Counted from the stretch's first letter, positions 35,633 to 44,702 are shown. The stretch is 64,000 bases of DNA from Methylobrevis albus (GCF_015904235.1 NZ_JADZLT010000043.1:62001-126000); one strand, 5' to 3'. A program made the numbers and translations. Notes: a model not told the origin generated them from the sequence alone.

Positions 35633-36562
35633 TTGGACGTTTACCTGCCGATCGCGGAAATCCCGATGAACCTGTTCCTGCTGCTCGCGATGGGCGGGGC
35701 GGTGGGGTTCATCTCGGGCCTGTTCGGCGTCGGCGGCGGCTTCCTGCTGACGCCGCTGCTGATCTTCTCCGGCATTCCCGCCGCGGTAGCGGTCGCCACC
35801 GTGTCGAGCCAGATCGTCGCCTCCTCGGCGTCCGGCGCCGCCGCCTACATCCGCCGCCAGGCGATCGACTTCAAGCTCGCCGGCTTCCTCACATTTTCCG
35901 GCCTGTTCGGCTCGGCGGCCGGCGTCTGGCTGTTCTCGATACTGCGCCAGCTCGGCCAGCTCGACCTGATGCTGGCGCTCGCCTACGTCGTCTTCCTCGG
36001 CACCGTCGGCGCGCTGATGCTGCAGGAGGCGGTGCGCTCGATGATCGCCATCCGCCGCGGCAAGCGCGAGGCGCCGCGCCGGCCGGGGCAGCACAACTGG
36101 GTGCACGGCCTGCCGCTGAAGGTGCGCTTCCGCCGCTCGCGGCTCTACATCTCGGCGCTGCCCATCGTGGCACTCGGGGCGGCGATCGGCTTCCTCGGCG
36201 CGATCCTCGGCATCGGCGGCGGCTTCCTGATGGTGCCGGCGCTGATCTATCTCCTGCGCGTGCCGACCGCGATGGTGGTCGGCACCACGCTGATGCAGAC
36301 CATCGGCACCATGGCCTTCGCCACCATCATGCACGCCGGGACCAACTATTCGGTCGACGCCGTGCTCGGCCTCGCGCTGATGGTCGGAGGGGTGATCGGG
36401 GCGCAGTTCGGCGCGCGCGTCGGCCAGCGGCTGCGCGGCGAGACGCTGCGCGCGCTGCTCGGCCTGCTGGTGCTCTCGGTCGGCGTGCGCTTCGCGGTCA
36501 ACCTGATCGTGACGCCCTCGGAGCCCTATTCGCTCACCACCTTCGGAGGGGCGGGGCTGTGA
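35633..36562 (+). CDS. TSUP (TauE/SafE) family membrane transporter
   Basis: A 309-residue transporter with about eight membrane helices in two homologous halves. Each half carries the glycine-rich TSUP signature: 'GAVGFISGLFGVGGGFLLTPLLI' near residue 20 and 'AAIGFLGAILGIGGGFLMVPALI' near residue 190. The family moves sulfur-containing or other organic anions; the substrate here is unknown. The start is probably TTG at 35633, five bases after GGAGG, giving the typical 'DVYLPIAEIPMN' N-terminus. The gene overlaps the TIGR02186 gene by four bases. These two gene families are regularly found together, so a joint function is likely. Confidence 0.9.
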   Translation: MDVYLPIAEIPMNLFLLLAMGGAVGFISGLFGVGGGFLLTPLLIFSGIPAAVAVATVSSQIVASSASGAAAYIRRQAIDFKLAGFLTFSGLFGSAAGVWLFSILRQLGQLDLMLALAYVVFLGTVGALMLQEAVRSMIAIRRGKREAPRRPGQHNWVHGLPLKVRFRRSRLYISALPIVALGAAIGFLGAILGIGGGFLMVPALIYLLRVPTAMVVGTTLMQTIGTMAFATIMHAGTNYSVDAVLGLALMVGGVIGAQFGARVGQRLRGETLRALLGLLVLSVGVRFAVNLIVTPSEPYSLTTFGGAGL

Positions 36563-37335
36563 CCGCGCGCCGCCTCGTCCCGGTCCTCCTCGGCCTGCTG
36601 CTCGCCGTCGTCGCGCTGCCGCGGACCGCCCCGGCCGAACAGCTCGTCACCGCGATCTCGACCGACCTCGTCTCGATCTCGTCGAACTTCAACGGCTCGC
36701 AGATCGTGTTCTTCGGCTCGATCGAGCGCGACAGCCAGTCGGTGTCGCGGCCGGCGCAATACGAGATCGCCGTCGCCGTGTTCGGCCCGCCGACCAACGT
36801 GGTCGCCCGGCGCAAGGTGCGCACGTTCGGTCTGTGGATCAACCGCGAGGCCGAGGCGTTCGAGGAGGTGCCGTCGTTCTACGCCCTGCTCACCACCTCG
36901 CCGCTCGGCGACATCGTCGGCGAACCGATCCGGCAGCGCCGCGGCCTCGGCTTCCGGGCGATCGTCGACGAGAGCCAGGCCGACGACCGCATCCGCCCGC
37001 CGCGCTTCGAGGCGGCATTCCTGCGGCTGATGCAGGCGCAGGGCCGCTATTCGGAGGTGCCCGGCGCGGTGGAGTTCCTGAGCCCGACGCTGTTTCGCGC
37101 CAACCTCGTGCTGCCGCCGAACGTGCCGCTCGGCACCTTCGACGTGCGCGTGTTCCTGTTCCGCGACGGCGTGCAGCTGTCGCAGGCGAGCGAGCAGCTC
37201 ACCATCGCCAAGGTCGGCTTCGAGCAGGCGATGACCACCTTCTCGCGCGAGCACGGCCTGCTCTACGGCCTCGCCACCGTGCTGATGGCGACGCTGACCG
37301 GCTGGCTGGCGAGCGTGATCTTCCGCCGCGACTGA
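36559..37335 (+). CDS. TIGR02186 family membrane-anchored protein
   Basis: A 258-residue protein of a conserved alphaproteobacterial family with no assigned function. A signal peptide ('LVPVLLGLLLAVVALPRTAPA') is followed by a beta-rich periplasmic domain ('LVTAISTDLVSISSNFNGSQIVFFGSI', 'YEIAVAVFGPP', 'GTFDVRVFLFRDG') and a C-terminal transmembrane helix near 235-253. The GTG start at 36559 overlaps the stop of the TSUP gene, so the two are translated together. I infer that it is a periplasmic accessory of that transporter. Confidence 0.9.
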   Translation: MTARRLVPVLLGLLLAVVALPRTAPAEQLVTAISTDLVSISSNFNGSQIVFFGSIERDSQSVSRPAQYEIAVAVFGPPTNVVARRKVRTFGLWINREAEAFEEVPSFYALLTTSPLGDIVGEPIRQRRGLGFRAIVDESQADDRIRPPRFEAAFLRLMQAQGRYSEVPGAVEFLSPTLFRANLVLPPNVPLGTFDVRVFLFRDGVQLSQASEQLTIAKVGFEQAMTTFSREHGLLYGLATVLMATLTGWLASVIFRRD

Positions 37336-37369
37336 CGAGGGCGCGACCGCCCGGGATCTCGGTGAAAGA

Positions 37370-38323
37370 TCAGGCGCGCCGCGCCGCGCAGTCCGCCGCG
37401 ACCATCGCCTTGTAGAGCCCGCGGATCTTCTGAAACATCGGCCCCGGCACGCCGGCGCCGACCGCGCGGCCGTCGATCTTCACCACCGGCGTCTGCGCCC
37501 CGAAAGTGCCGGTGACGAACGCCTCGTCGGCGCCGTAGGTGTCGACCAGCGAATAGTTGCGCTCGAACACCGGGATGCCGGCCGTCTTGCAGACCTCGAT
37601 CACCTTGCGCCGCGTGATGCCGTTCATGCAGTAGTCGCCGGTCGAGGTCCACACCTCGCCCTTGCGCACGATGAAGAAGTTGGTCGAGTTCGTCGTGTTG
37701 ACGAAGCCGTGCGGGTCGAGCATCAGCGCCTCGTCGCCGCCGGCCTTCAGGGCGTGGATCAGCGCCAGGATGCAGTTGAGCTTCGAGTGCGAGTTGAGCT
37801 TCGGATCCTGCGTCACCGGCAGGCCGCGATAGATCGGCACCGTGACGAGGTTGAGGCCCTTGGCGATCGTCGCCGGGCTCGGCTCCTTCCACTCGGCGAT
37901 GATGACGATGGTCGAGCCGAACACGCTGAGCCGCGGATCCTGGAAAGGCGCCTTCTTGCGCCCGCGCGTCACCATCAGGCGGATGTGGACGCCGTCCTCC
38001 ATGCCGTTGGCGCGGACGGTGTCGTAGAGCGCGCCGATCAGCGCCTCCCGCGTCAGGCCGATGTCGAGGTCGATGGCGTAGGCGGCTTCAAAGAGCCGGT
38101 CGAGGTGGTCGTCGAGGAAGGCGAACACGCCGCCGTGCAGCCGGATGCCCTCCCAGACGCCGTCGCCCATCATGAAGCCGGAATCATAGACCGAGACCAC
38201 GGCCTGGTCGCGCGGCACCAGCTTGCCGTCGACGTAGATGAAGACGCCGGCGTTGCGCGGATCCTCGGCGCTGTCGTGGGTGCTGACGCCGTGGGCGGGG
38301 CCAAGGACAGGATCGTCGTTCAT
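37370..38323 (-). CDS. class IV aminotransferase (D-amino acid / branched-chain aminotransferase-like)
   Basis: A 317-residue PLP-dependent fold-type IV aminotransferase. 'YVDGKLVPRDQAVVSVYDSGFMMGDGVWEGIRLHGG' is the usual N-terminal domain. The segment 'DPKLNSHSKLNCILALIHA' holds the presumed Schiff-base lysine. 'FVNTTNSTNFFIVRKGEV' and 'GITRRKVIEVCK' form the phosphate-binding loop region. The family covers branched-chain and D-amino acid aminotransferases and 4-amino-4-deoxychorismate lyase; the sequence favours an aminotransferase but does not fix the substrate. The ATG at 38323 is ten bases after GGAG. It lies downstream of the ROK-mutarotase pair on the same strand. Confidence 0.88.
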   Translation of the reverse strand: MNDDPVLGPAHGVSTHDSAEDPRNAGVFIYVDGKLVPRDQAVVSVYDSGFMMGDGVWEGIRLHGGVFAFLDDHLDRLFEAAYAIDLDIGLTREALIGALYDTVRANGMEDGVHIRLMVTRGRKKAPFQDPRLSVFGSTIVIIAEWKEPSPATIAKGLNLVTVPIYRGLPVTQDPKLNSHSKLNCILALIHALKAGGDEALMLDPHGFVNTTNSTNFFIVRKGEVWTSTGDYCMNGITRRKVIEVCKTAGIPVFERNYSLVDTYGADEAFVTGTFGAQTPVVKIDGRAVGAGVPGPMFQKIRGLYKAMVAADCAARRA

Positions 38324-38402
38324 CGCGGAGGGCTCCTCGGGGGGGCGCGGGTGGGCGAAGGGTCCCGCGCACCGAAGGCCGCCGCCGATGCGGCGAGGTC
38401 CG

Positions 38403-38831
38403 TCAGGGCCGGATCACGCCCTTGCGCAGGATGATGTTGCCATAGAGCCGGCGCTCGCCGGAGGCAACCACCGCGAAGGCGGCGCGGACCCGGTCGTAGA
38501 AGGCGAGGCCGACCAGCGGCACCGGCGCGAACCCCGGCTCACGCCGCGCGATCGTCGTGGCGAACTCGGCGAAGATCGGCTCCGCGCGGTCCGGATCCCC
38601 GCCCGCCGCCGGCCGGAACGCCGCCGCGGGCACGAAATCGTCGAGCGGCAGCAGCGACAGCACGGCATCGAGCAGGGTGACGGCGTCGTGGCCGTCCATG
38701 CGGATCAGCCGGCGCGCGTCGGTGACGGCCGGGTAGTTCGCATCGACGATCGCGATCTCGTCGCCGTGGCCCATCGCGCGCAGGGCGGCGAGCAACTCGG
38801 GGCCGAGGATGGGATCGATGCCCTTCAGCAT
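38403..38831 (-). CDS. RbsD/FucU family sugar mutarotase
   Basis: A 142-residue protein of the RbsD/FucU family, which interconverts alpha and beta anomers (or pyranose and furanose forms) of sugars such as fucose or ribose. 'MLKGIDPILGPELLAALRAMGHGDEIAIVDANYPA' is the conserved N-terminus, including the catalytic histidine in GHGD. 'FYDRVRAAFAVVASGERRLYGNIILRKGV' is the conserved C-terminus. The ATG at 38831 overlaps the stop of the ROK regulator (TGATG), implying coupled translation; a GTG one codon earlier is also possible. Its place beside the frc-type transporter suggests it supplies the right sugar form. Confidence 0.9.
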   Translation of the reverse strand: MLKGIDPILGPELLAALRAMGHGDEIAIVDANYPAVTDARRLIRMDGHDAVTLLDAVLSLLPLDDFVPAAAFRPAAGGDPDRAEPIFAEFATTIARREPGFAPVPLVGLAFYDRVRAAFAVVASGERRLYGNIILRKGVIRP

Positions 38832-40102
38832 CACTTGGTCTCCTTGAAGAGAATTTCCCGGTCGCGGGCATAGGTTTCGAGCAGCGGCAGGCTGGCGGCG
38901 CCGATGGCGCGCGCCTCCGAGCCGACGGTGCCTTCCTCGACCTCCGCCGGGGTCAGGCCGCTCCAGTTGAGCCGGGGCAGCTTGGCGCCGAGTTCCGCGA
39001 CGAGGCGGGCGCGGATGCGGGCGGGGAAGCCGCCGTCGATCACCACCGCCTCGAAGTCGACCACCGAGAGGGCGGCGACGATGGCGACGGCGAGATGGTC
39101 GCCGACCTCGGCGAGCCAGGCGGCGACGTGCGGCTCGATCTCGTCCCAGCGGTCGGGGGTCTGCCAGATCAGCATGGGGTCGAGCCCCGCCGCCTCGAGC
39201 CGGCGCTCGAGGGCGGCGAGCGAGGCGGCGTGGATCAGTTGCGCCGGGGCCGCGCCGGCCACCGCCGGCAGCACCGGCATCGAGCCGAGCGCGCCGGCGT
39301 TGCCGCTGCGCCCCGGATAGAGGCTGCCGCCGAGCACGACGCCGCCGCCGATGAAATAGCCGACGAAGACGTAGAGGAAATCGGTGCGGTGTTTCGGGTT
39401 GCCGAACACGAGTTCCGCCGCGCAGGCCGCCGTCGCGTCGTTGCAGAGCACGACGGGGTAGGGCGATACGGCGGCGATCTCGGCATGGATGTCGATGCCG
39501 CGCCAGAGCGCCAGCAGGTCGCGCGGCGCCGCCGCCTCGGTCTCCCAGTTCCAGAGCTCGAACGGCGAGGCGACGCCGAGCCCGGTGACCCGCGCCGCCA
39601 GCGCCGGCGGCAGCTCCGCCACGATGGCGGCGACGCCCATGGCGACGAAGTCGCAGACGGCGCGCGGCGTCGGGTAGATGTAGGTGGTGCGTTGCAGCCG
39701 GCGGACCCGGCCGAGGAAATCGATCAGCACGAGGTCCATGCTGCGCCGGCCGATCTTGAGGCCCAGCGACAGCGCCCCGTCGGGGTCGAGCGAGAACGGC
39801 ACCGACGGCTGCCCGACCCGGCCGCGTTGCGGTTCGCCCTCGAGCACGAGGCCGTCGGCGGACAACTGGCGCATGATCAGGGTGATGGTCTGGGCCGAGA
39901 GGCCGGTGAGCCGGGCGATCTCGGCCTTGGGCAGCGCGCCGTGCCGGCGGATCAGCGCCAGCACCAGCCGCTCGTTGTAGAGGCGAACGCCGCTCTGGTT
40001 GGTGCCGCGGCTGAGGTCGCCCGCGCGCAGGCCGCTCGCGCCGCCTGCACCGGCCCCGACCGGCGCGATCGTGGCGGCGGAGGCAATGTCTGCCGGCTTC
40101 AT
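38831..40102 (-). CDS. ROK family transcriptional regulator (FrcR-like)
   Basis: A ROK-family repressor of 423 residues from the start chosen. The winged helix-turn-helix is 'YNERLVLALIRRHGALPKAEIARLTGLSAQTITLIMRQL'. The ROK sugar-binding domain follows, with 'GYFIGGGVVLGGSLYPGRSGNAGALGSMPV'. The zinc motif CxCGxxGC common in ROK proteins is absent. Several starts are possible (ATG 40114, GTG 40111, ATG 40102); a run of purines GAGGGGGAGG ends just before 40114, so 40102 or 40111 has the better spacing. It is divergent from the sugar-binding protein gene, with a large palindrome between them, and overlaps the mutarotase gene. It likely represses the frc-type operon. Confidence 0.88.
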   Translation of the reverse strand: MKPADIASAATIAPVGAGAGGASGLRAGDLSRGTNQSGVRLYNERLVLALIRRHGALPKAEIARLTGLSAQTITLIMRQLSADGLVLEGEPQRGRVGQPSVPFSLDPDGALSLGLKIGRRSMDLVLIDFLGRVRRLQRTTYIYPTPRAVCDFVAMGVAAIVAELPPALAARVTGLGVASPFELWNWETEAAAPRDLLALWRGIDIHAEIAAVSPYPVVLCNDATAACAAELVFGNPKHRTDFLYVFVGYFIGGGVVLGGSLYPGRSGNAGALGSMPVLPAVAGAAPAQLIHAASLAALERRLEAAGLDPMLIWQTPDRWDEIEPHVAAWLAEVGDHLAVAIVAALSVVDFEAVVIDGGFPARIRARLVAELGAKLPRLNWSGLTPAEVEEGTVGSEARAIGAASLPLLETYARDREILFKETK

Positions 40103-40278
40103 GGACGTCACCATCCTCCCCCTCGGCGGGTCGTGCGGCGGGATCGCAGGCTCGTTCGAAGCCCGAATCCTCAACCGCGTCCTTGTTCTAGGGCCTCGCG
40201 CGGCGCTTTGGAATTGGCGCCGCGGGGCCGGGATCGTCGTCCTGCCGAAGCGTGAGGATGCGCCCGAGCCAAGTGCCG

Positions 40279-40313
40279 GTCAATAACTAAATCCATTCGA
40301 TTTAAGTATTGAC
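40279..40313. promoter_or_regulatory. 35-bp palindrome, putative operator of the ROK regulator
   Basis: GTCAATAACTAAATC, five bases, then GATTTAAGTATTGAC: the arms match at 13 of 15 positions. It is an AT-rich island in otherwise GC-rich DNA. It lies 177 bases upstream of the regulator start and 149 bases upstream of the binding-protein gene. TTGACA at its right end could be a -35 on the plus strand. Confidence 0.65.
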
Positions 40314-40461
40314 AGCCGCCGATGATCGGGGGATCGTGGCCGCCGATGACGAGGAAGGGAGCGGCGCCACGGAGAGGGTGGCACCGGTCCTGTCATCGGC
40401 CGGCGGCGGCATCCGAGGAGGTTCGGACCGCGCCGTAACGAACAATGCCCGGGAGGATTCC

Positions 40462-41496
40462 ATGTCGAAATCTGTTCGCGTCCTGAAGTCGACCGTCGCC
40501 GCCGTGTTCGCGCTCGGCGTGCTGGGCGCTTCGCCCGCATTCGCCGAAGACGTCATCATCGGCCTCGTGACCAAGACCAACACCAACCCGTTCTTCGTGA
40601 AGATGAAGGAAGGCGCCGAGGCCAAGGCCAAGGAACTCGGCGTCGAGCTGCGCTCGTTCGCCGGCAAGTTCGACGGCGACAGCGAATCGCAGGTCGCGGC
40701 GATCGAGAGCCTGATCTCGGCCGGTGCCAAGGGCATCCTGATCACCGCCTCCGACACCGCCGGCATCGTGCCGACCGTGCAGAAGGCGCGTGACGCCGGC
40801 ATCCTGGTGATCGCCCTCGACACCCCGCTGGAGCCGATCGACTCCGCCGACGCCACCTTCGCCACCGACAACTTCAAGGCCGGCGAACTGATCGGCCAGT
40901 GGGCCAAGGCGACGCTCGGCGACGCCTCCGCCGACGCCCGCATCGCGCTGCTCGACCTCTCGACCGACCAGGTCACCGTCGACGTCGGCCGCGACCAGGG
41001 CTTCCTGCAGGGCTTCGGCATCGACCTCGTCGACCCGAAGCGCATGGGCGACGAAACCGACGAGCGCATCGTCGGCAACGACGTCACGGCGGGCTCGGAA
41101 GAGGGCGGCCGCACCGCGATGGAAAACCTGATGCAGAAGGATCCGTCGATCAACGTCGTCTACACGATCAACGAGCCGGCCGCCGCCGGCGCCTATGAGG
41201 CGCTGAAGGCCGTCGGCGCCGAAGCCAACGTCACCCTGGTGTCGGTCGACGGCGGTTGCCCGGGCGTCAAGAACGTCGCCGACGGCGTGATCGGCGCCAC
41301 CTCGATGCAGTTCCCGCTGCTGATGGCCTCGATGGGCGTCGAGGCCGTGGTCGAATTCGCGAAGTCCGGCGCCAAGCCGGCCGCGACCCCGGGCCTCGAC
41401 TTCTTCAACACCGGCGTCGAGCTCGTCACCGACAAGCCGGCCGAGGGCATCCCCTCGATCACCTCGGAAGAGGCGCTGGCGAAGTGCTGGGGCTGA
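40462..41496 (+). CDS. frcB: sugar ABC transporter substrate-binding protein (fructose type)
   Basis: A 344-residue periplasmic binding protein of the ribose/galactose class (Peripla_BP_4). A signal peptide (residues 1-28, ending 'SPAFA') is followed by '[33 protein letters not shown]'. '[30 protein letters not shown]' and '[31 protein letters not shown]' form the two lobes. The overall sequence strongly resembles FrcB of rhizobia. GGGAGG precedes the ATG at 40462. The 288-base gap to the permease contains a GC-rich hairpin near 41522-41558 that may stabilise the frcB message so the binding protein is made in excess. Confidence 0.9.
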   Translation: MSKSVRVLKSTVAAVFALGVLGASPAFAEDVIIGLVTKTNTNPFFVKMKEGAEAKAKELGVELRSFAGKFDGDSESQVAAIESLISAGAKGILITASDTAGIVPTVQKARDAGILVIALDTPLEPIDSADATFATDNFKAGELIGQWAKATLGDASADARIALLDLSTDQVTVDVGRDQGFLQGFGIDLVDPKRMGDETDERIVGNDVTAGSEEGGRTAMENLMQKDPSINVVYTINEPAAAGAYEALKAVGAEANVTLVSVDGGCPGVKNVADGVIGATSMQFPLLMASMGVEAVVEFAKSGAKPAATPGLDFFNTGVELVTDKPAEGIPSITSEEALAKCWG

Positions 41497-41784
41497 GGAT
41501 CACGTCTCCCGTCTGACATGACGGCCGCCGGCGCCTGCTTTTCGCGGGCGCCGGCCGCCACCCGGCTGCCGACGGATCGACCCGCATCGGCTATGATCCT
41601 CCGCGCGGCGCCGGACATCCTTTGAGGCCGGCGGGCCGGCGGACCTTGCGCGACCGACGATGCCGTCCGCATCGCGCACGTTCCAGACCGAATGACAGGA
41701 TGAAAGCAACGAAGCGCAGGCTTCGGCAGTGGCGGGAGGTGCCCCGCCGCGCGGGAGACCTGCAAGCTCGAGGGGAGCGAGGCG

Positions 41785-42897
41785 ATGACCTCCACTGAAG
41801 ACCCGTCCCAGACCGCGTCTGGCGCCGTGCCGCCGAAGCGCGAGATGCAGGACTTCGAGAAGGTGCTCGAGAAGAGTGCGACCAGCGTCGCGAACTTCGA
41901 GGAGGACCGGCTGTCGCCGCTGAAGCGGTTCCACCACTTCCTGCACGCCTATCCGACCGCCGCCCCGGCGCTGGTGCTCGGCCTCGCGGTGATCGGCTTC
42001 GCGCTGGTCGCCGGCGACCGCTTCCTGACCCCGTTCAACCTGTCGCTGGTGCTGCAGCAGGTGACGATCATCGGCATCATCGGCGTCGCCCAGACACTGA
42101 TCATTCTCACGGCCGGCATCGACCTCTCGGTCGGCGCCATCATGGTGCTGTCGTCGGTGGTGATGGGCAAGCTCGCGATCACCGCCGGCCTGCCGGTGCC
42201 GCTCGCCTTCGGCGCCGGCATCATCACCGGCATGCTCTGCGGCCTGATCAACGGCATCCTCGTCACGCTGGTGCGGCTGCCGCCGTTCATCGTCACGCTC
42301 GGCACCTGGAGCATCTTCTTCGCGCTGAACCTCTGGTACTCGGGCAGCCAGACCATCCGCTCGCAGGAGATCGCCGCCAATGCCGGCTTCCTGCAGTTCC
42401 TCGGCACGCCGATCGACGTTATGGGAGCGCGCATCACCTACGGCACGGTGATGATGATCCTGCTGTTCTGCATCATCTGGTACGCGCTCAACCGCACCGC
42501 CTGGGGCCGCCACGTCTACGCCGTCGGCGACGATCCCGACGCGGCGCGGCTGTCGGGCATCAATTCGAGCCGCATCCTGCTCTCGGTCTACATCGTCGCC
42601 GGCCTGATCTGCGCCATCGGCGGCTGGGCCCTGATCGGCCGCATCGGCTCGATCAGCCCGCAGGCCGGCCAGACCGCCAACCTCGATTCGATCACCGCCG
42701 TGGTGATCGGCGGCACCAGCCTGTTCGGCGGCCGCGGCTCGATCTTCGGCACGCTGATCGGCGCGCTGATCGTCGGCATCTTCCGCAACGGCCTCGCGCT
42801 CTCGGGCGTCGACGTGCTCTGGCAGGAATTCACCATCGGCCTGCTCATCATCGTGGCCGTCGGCATCGACCAGTGGATCAGAAAGGTTTCGTCATGA
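41785..42897 (+). CDS. frcC: sugar ABC transporter permease (fructose type)
   Basis: A 370-residue permease of the BPD_transp_2 family with about ten membrane helices. The cytoplasmic N-terminus of ~55 residues is charged ('REMQDFEKVLEKS'). 'TLIILTAGIDLSVGAIMVLSSV' and 'GLINGILVTLVRLPPFIVTLGTWSIF' are the conserved helices. 'ARLSGINSSRILLSVYIVAGL' is the coupling region that contacts the ATPase, and 'GGTSLFGGRGSIFGTLIGALIVGIFRNGL' follows. GGGGAG lies upstream of the ATG. The last bases overlap the ATPase start as ATGA. Confidence 0.92.
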   Translation: MTSTEDPSQTASGAVPPKREMQDFEKVLEKSATSVANFEEDRLSPLKRFHHFLHAYPTAAPALVLGLAVIGFALVAGDRFLTPFNLSLVLQQVTIIGIIGVAQTLIILTAGIDLSVGAIMVLSSVVMGKLAITAGLPVPLAFGAGIITGMLCGLINGILVTLVRLPPFIVTLGTWSIFFALNLWYSGSQTIRSQEIAANAGFLQFLGTPIDVMGARITYGTVMMILLFCIIWYALNRTAWGRHVYAVGDDPDAARLSGINSSRILLSVYIVAGLICAIGGWALIGRIGSISPQAGQTANLDSITAVVIGGTSLFGGRGSIFGTLIGALIVGIFRNGLALSGVDVLWQEFTIGLLIIVAVGIDQWIRKVSS

Positions 42898-43682
42898 CCG
42901 CCGCCGTCAAGCCGATCCTCGAGGCGCACGGGCTCGTCAAGCGCTACGGCCGCGTCACCGCCATCGACCACGCCGAGTTCGAGCTCTATCCCGGTGAGAT
43001 CCTCGCCGTGATCGGCGACAACGGCGCGGGCAAGTCGTCGCTGATCAAGGCGCTGACCGGGGCGCTCATCCCCGACGCCGGCGAGATCCTGCTCGACGGC
43101 AAGCCGATCCAGTTCCGCTCGCCGATGGAAGCGCGCGAAGCCGGCATCGAGACCGTCTACCAGCAGCTCGCGCTGTCGCCGGCCCTCTCGATCGCCGACA
43201 ACCTGTTCCTCGGCCGCGAGAAGGTGAAGCCGGGCATCCTCGGCAGCGTCTTCCGCATGCTCGACCGCAAGGCGATGCAGGCGGAGGCGCGCGCCAAGCT
43301 CTCCGAACTCGGCCTGCTGACGATCCAGAACATCAACCAGGCGGTGGAGACGCTGTCCGGCGGCCAGCGCCAGGGCGTCGCGGTCGCCCGCGCCGCCGCC
43401 TTCGGCAGCCGCATCGTCTTTCTCGACGAACCGACCGCTGCCCTCGGCGTCAAGGAATCGCGCCGTGTGCTGGAACTGATGCTCGACGTGAAGCGGCGCG
43501 GCATGCCGATCGTGCTGATCAGCCACAACATGCCGCACGTCTTCGAGGTCGCCGACCGCATCCACATCCACCGCCTCGGCAAGCGCATCGCCGTGATCGA
43601 CCCGCGCCAGTACTCGATGTCCGACGCGGTGGCGATCATGACCGGCGCGATGCCGCCGCCGGGCATGCAGGTCGCCGCCTGA
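42894..43682 (+). CDS. frcA: sugar ABC transporter ATP-binding protein (fructose type)
   Basis: A 262-residue ATPase with a single nucleotide-binding domain, unlike the two-domain RbsA type. Walker A 'GDNGAGKSS' at residues 41-49, signature 'LSGGQRQGVAVARA', Walker B 'IVFLDEPTAALGV' and the switch histidine in 'VLISHNMPHVFEVADR' are intact. It begins by overlapping the permease stop. The kinase gene frcK, often next in rhizobia, is missing; the operon ends with a terminator at 43745. Confidence 0.94.
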   Translation: MTAAVKPILEAHGLVKRYGRVTAIDHAEFELYPGEILAVIGDNGAGKSSLIKALTGALIPDAGEILLDGKPIQFRSPMEAREAGIETVYQQLALSPALSIADNLFLGREKVKPGILGSVFRMLDRKAMQAEARAKLSELGLLTIQNINQAVETLSGGQRQGVAVARAAAFGSRIVFLDEPTAALGVKESRRVLELMLDVKRRGMPIVLISHNMPHVFEVADRIHIHRLGKRIAVIDPRQYSMSDAVAIMTGAMPPPGMQVAA

Positions 43683-43744
43683 CGGACGGCCGCTGGCCGC
43701 GGATCGGCCGGCCCCGCATCACGCTGGGCAGGGCATTGTGATCG

Positions 43745-43768
43745 ACGGCGGCCTCCGGGCCGCCGTTT
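43745..43768 (+). terminator. terminator of the sugar ABC operon
   Basis: ACGGCGGC-CTCCGG-GCCGCCGT followed by TTCTCC: an 8-bp GC-rich stem 63 bases after the ATPase stop. Confidence 0.65.
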
Positions 43769-43913
43769 CTCCATCGGCGACGCGCGTTGCCGCAGTTTCG
43801 CCGTGCGTGCGGGAGAGGTTGATTTTACGGCGCATTCGCCGCAACACTGCAAAAAACGCTGCCCGTGCCGCCGGCCGTTGCCGCGGCCCGCGAACGGCAG
43901 CCCGAGGCGCCGC

Positions 43914-44384
43914 GTGATCACCCAGAAGGCCAAATACGGTTTCAAGGCGCTGCTGCATCTCGCGCGCGCGACGCCGGACGACCCCGCCCGCATCGAGGAC
44001 GTCGCCGACGCCACCGGCATCCCGCGCAAATTCCTCGAGACCATCCTGCTCGGCCTGAAGAACGACGGCCTGATCGCCAGCCGCCGCGGCCGCTACGGCG
44101 GCTACACGCTGATCAAGGACCCGGCGACGATCTCGATCGGCCACGTGCTGCGCATCCTCGACGGCCCCATCGCGCCGCTGCCCTGCCTCTCGAAGACCGC
44201 CTACCGCCGCTGCCCCGACTGCGACGACGAACGCAGCTGCGCCATCCGCAAGACCTTCGGCGACATCTACGCCGGCATCCTGCTGGCGATGGAGGGCGTG
44301 ACGCTGGCCGACATGCTGCGGGATTCGCGGCTCGAGGGACGGATCGCGCTGCTGGCGGCCGGCGAGGTCGTCGCGCCGGTGTGA
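43914..44384 (+). CDS. Rrf2 family regulator, probably of sulfate/cysteine genes
   Basis: A 156-residue Rrf2-type winged-helix regulator ('KAKYGFKALLHLARATPDDPARIEDVADATGIPRKFLETILLGLKNDGLI', 'SRRGRYGGYTL'). Cys91, Cys100, Cys103 and Cys109 lie in the loop where Rrf2 proteins carry a Fe-S cluster or sense thiols, but their spacing (8, 2, 5) differs from IscR and RirA. The GTG at 43914 has GAGG seven bases upstream. It precedes, on the same strand, a sulfate ABC transporter whose promoter contains a 6-9-6 dyad, so it is probably the local sulfur-responsive repressor. It is distinct from the RirA-type protein at 53797. Confidence 0.85.
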   Translation: MITQKAKYGFKALLHLARATPDDPARIEDVADATGIPRKFLETILLGLKNDGLIASRRGRYGGYTLIKDPATISIGHVLRILDGPIAPLPCLSKTAYRRCPDCDDERSCAIRKTFGDIYAGILLAMEGVTLADMLRDSRLEGRIALLAAGEVVAPV

Positions 44385-44396
44385 GGCGAGGCGCTT

Positions 44397-44580
44397 TGCC
44401 GTGGGGCTCCCCCCTCCCTGTCCCTCCCCCGCTGCGCAGGAGAGGGGACGATGGGCGAGAGGGTTTTCGCACAACGAAGATTGCGCCGAACCGACACGAT
44501 AGTGATCGAGGCGCCTTGTCCTCCTGAGTCCCCTCTCCTGCGAAGCGGGGGAGGGACAGGGAGGGGGAGCCCCGCGGCAA
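44397..44580. repeat. intergenic inverted-repeat element, family 2, copy A
   Basis: Two 53-bp arms (44397-44449 and 44528-44580) are almost perfect reverse complements. The left arm contains CCTCCCTGTCCCTCCCCCGC and ends GGAGAGGGGAC. The 78-base centre is unrelated to the arms. A second copy lies at 63176-63347 beside hutF. The element has no coding capacity; transcribed, it would form a very long hairpin, here between the Rrf2 gene and sbp. Confidence 0.85.
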
Positions 44581-44702
44581 GGCTTCGCCAAAACTCGCAA
44601 TTCCGTTCCGCCGCACCCGCACCCTCGCCACCATGCTGCGGCATTCGGCGTGTACAATGCTGCTCGCGCGCAATAATTTTCTAATTCCGCGCCAAACACT
44701 GC

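Noticed and set aside
41522-41558. A true terminator between frcB and frcC
   Set aside because: The hairpin has no T run and the operon continues in the same direction, so a message-stabilising or attenuating role is more likely.
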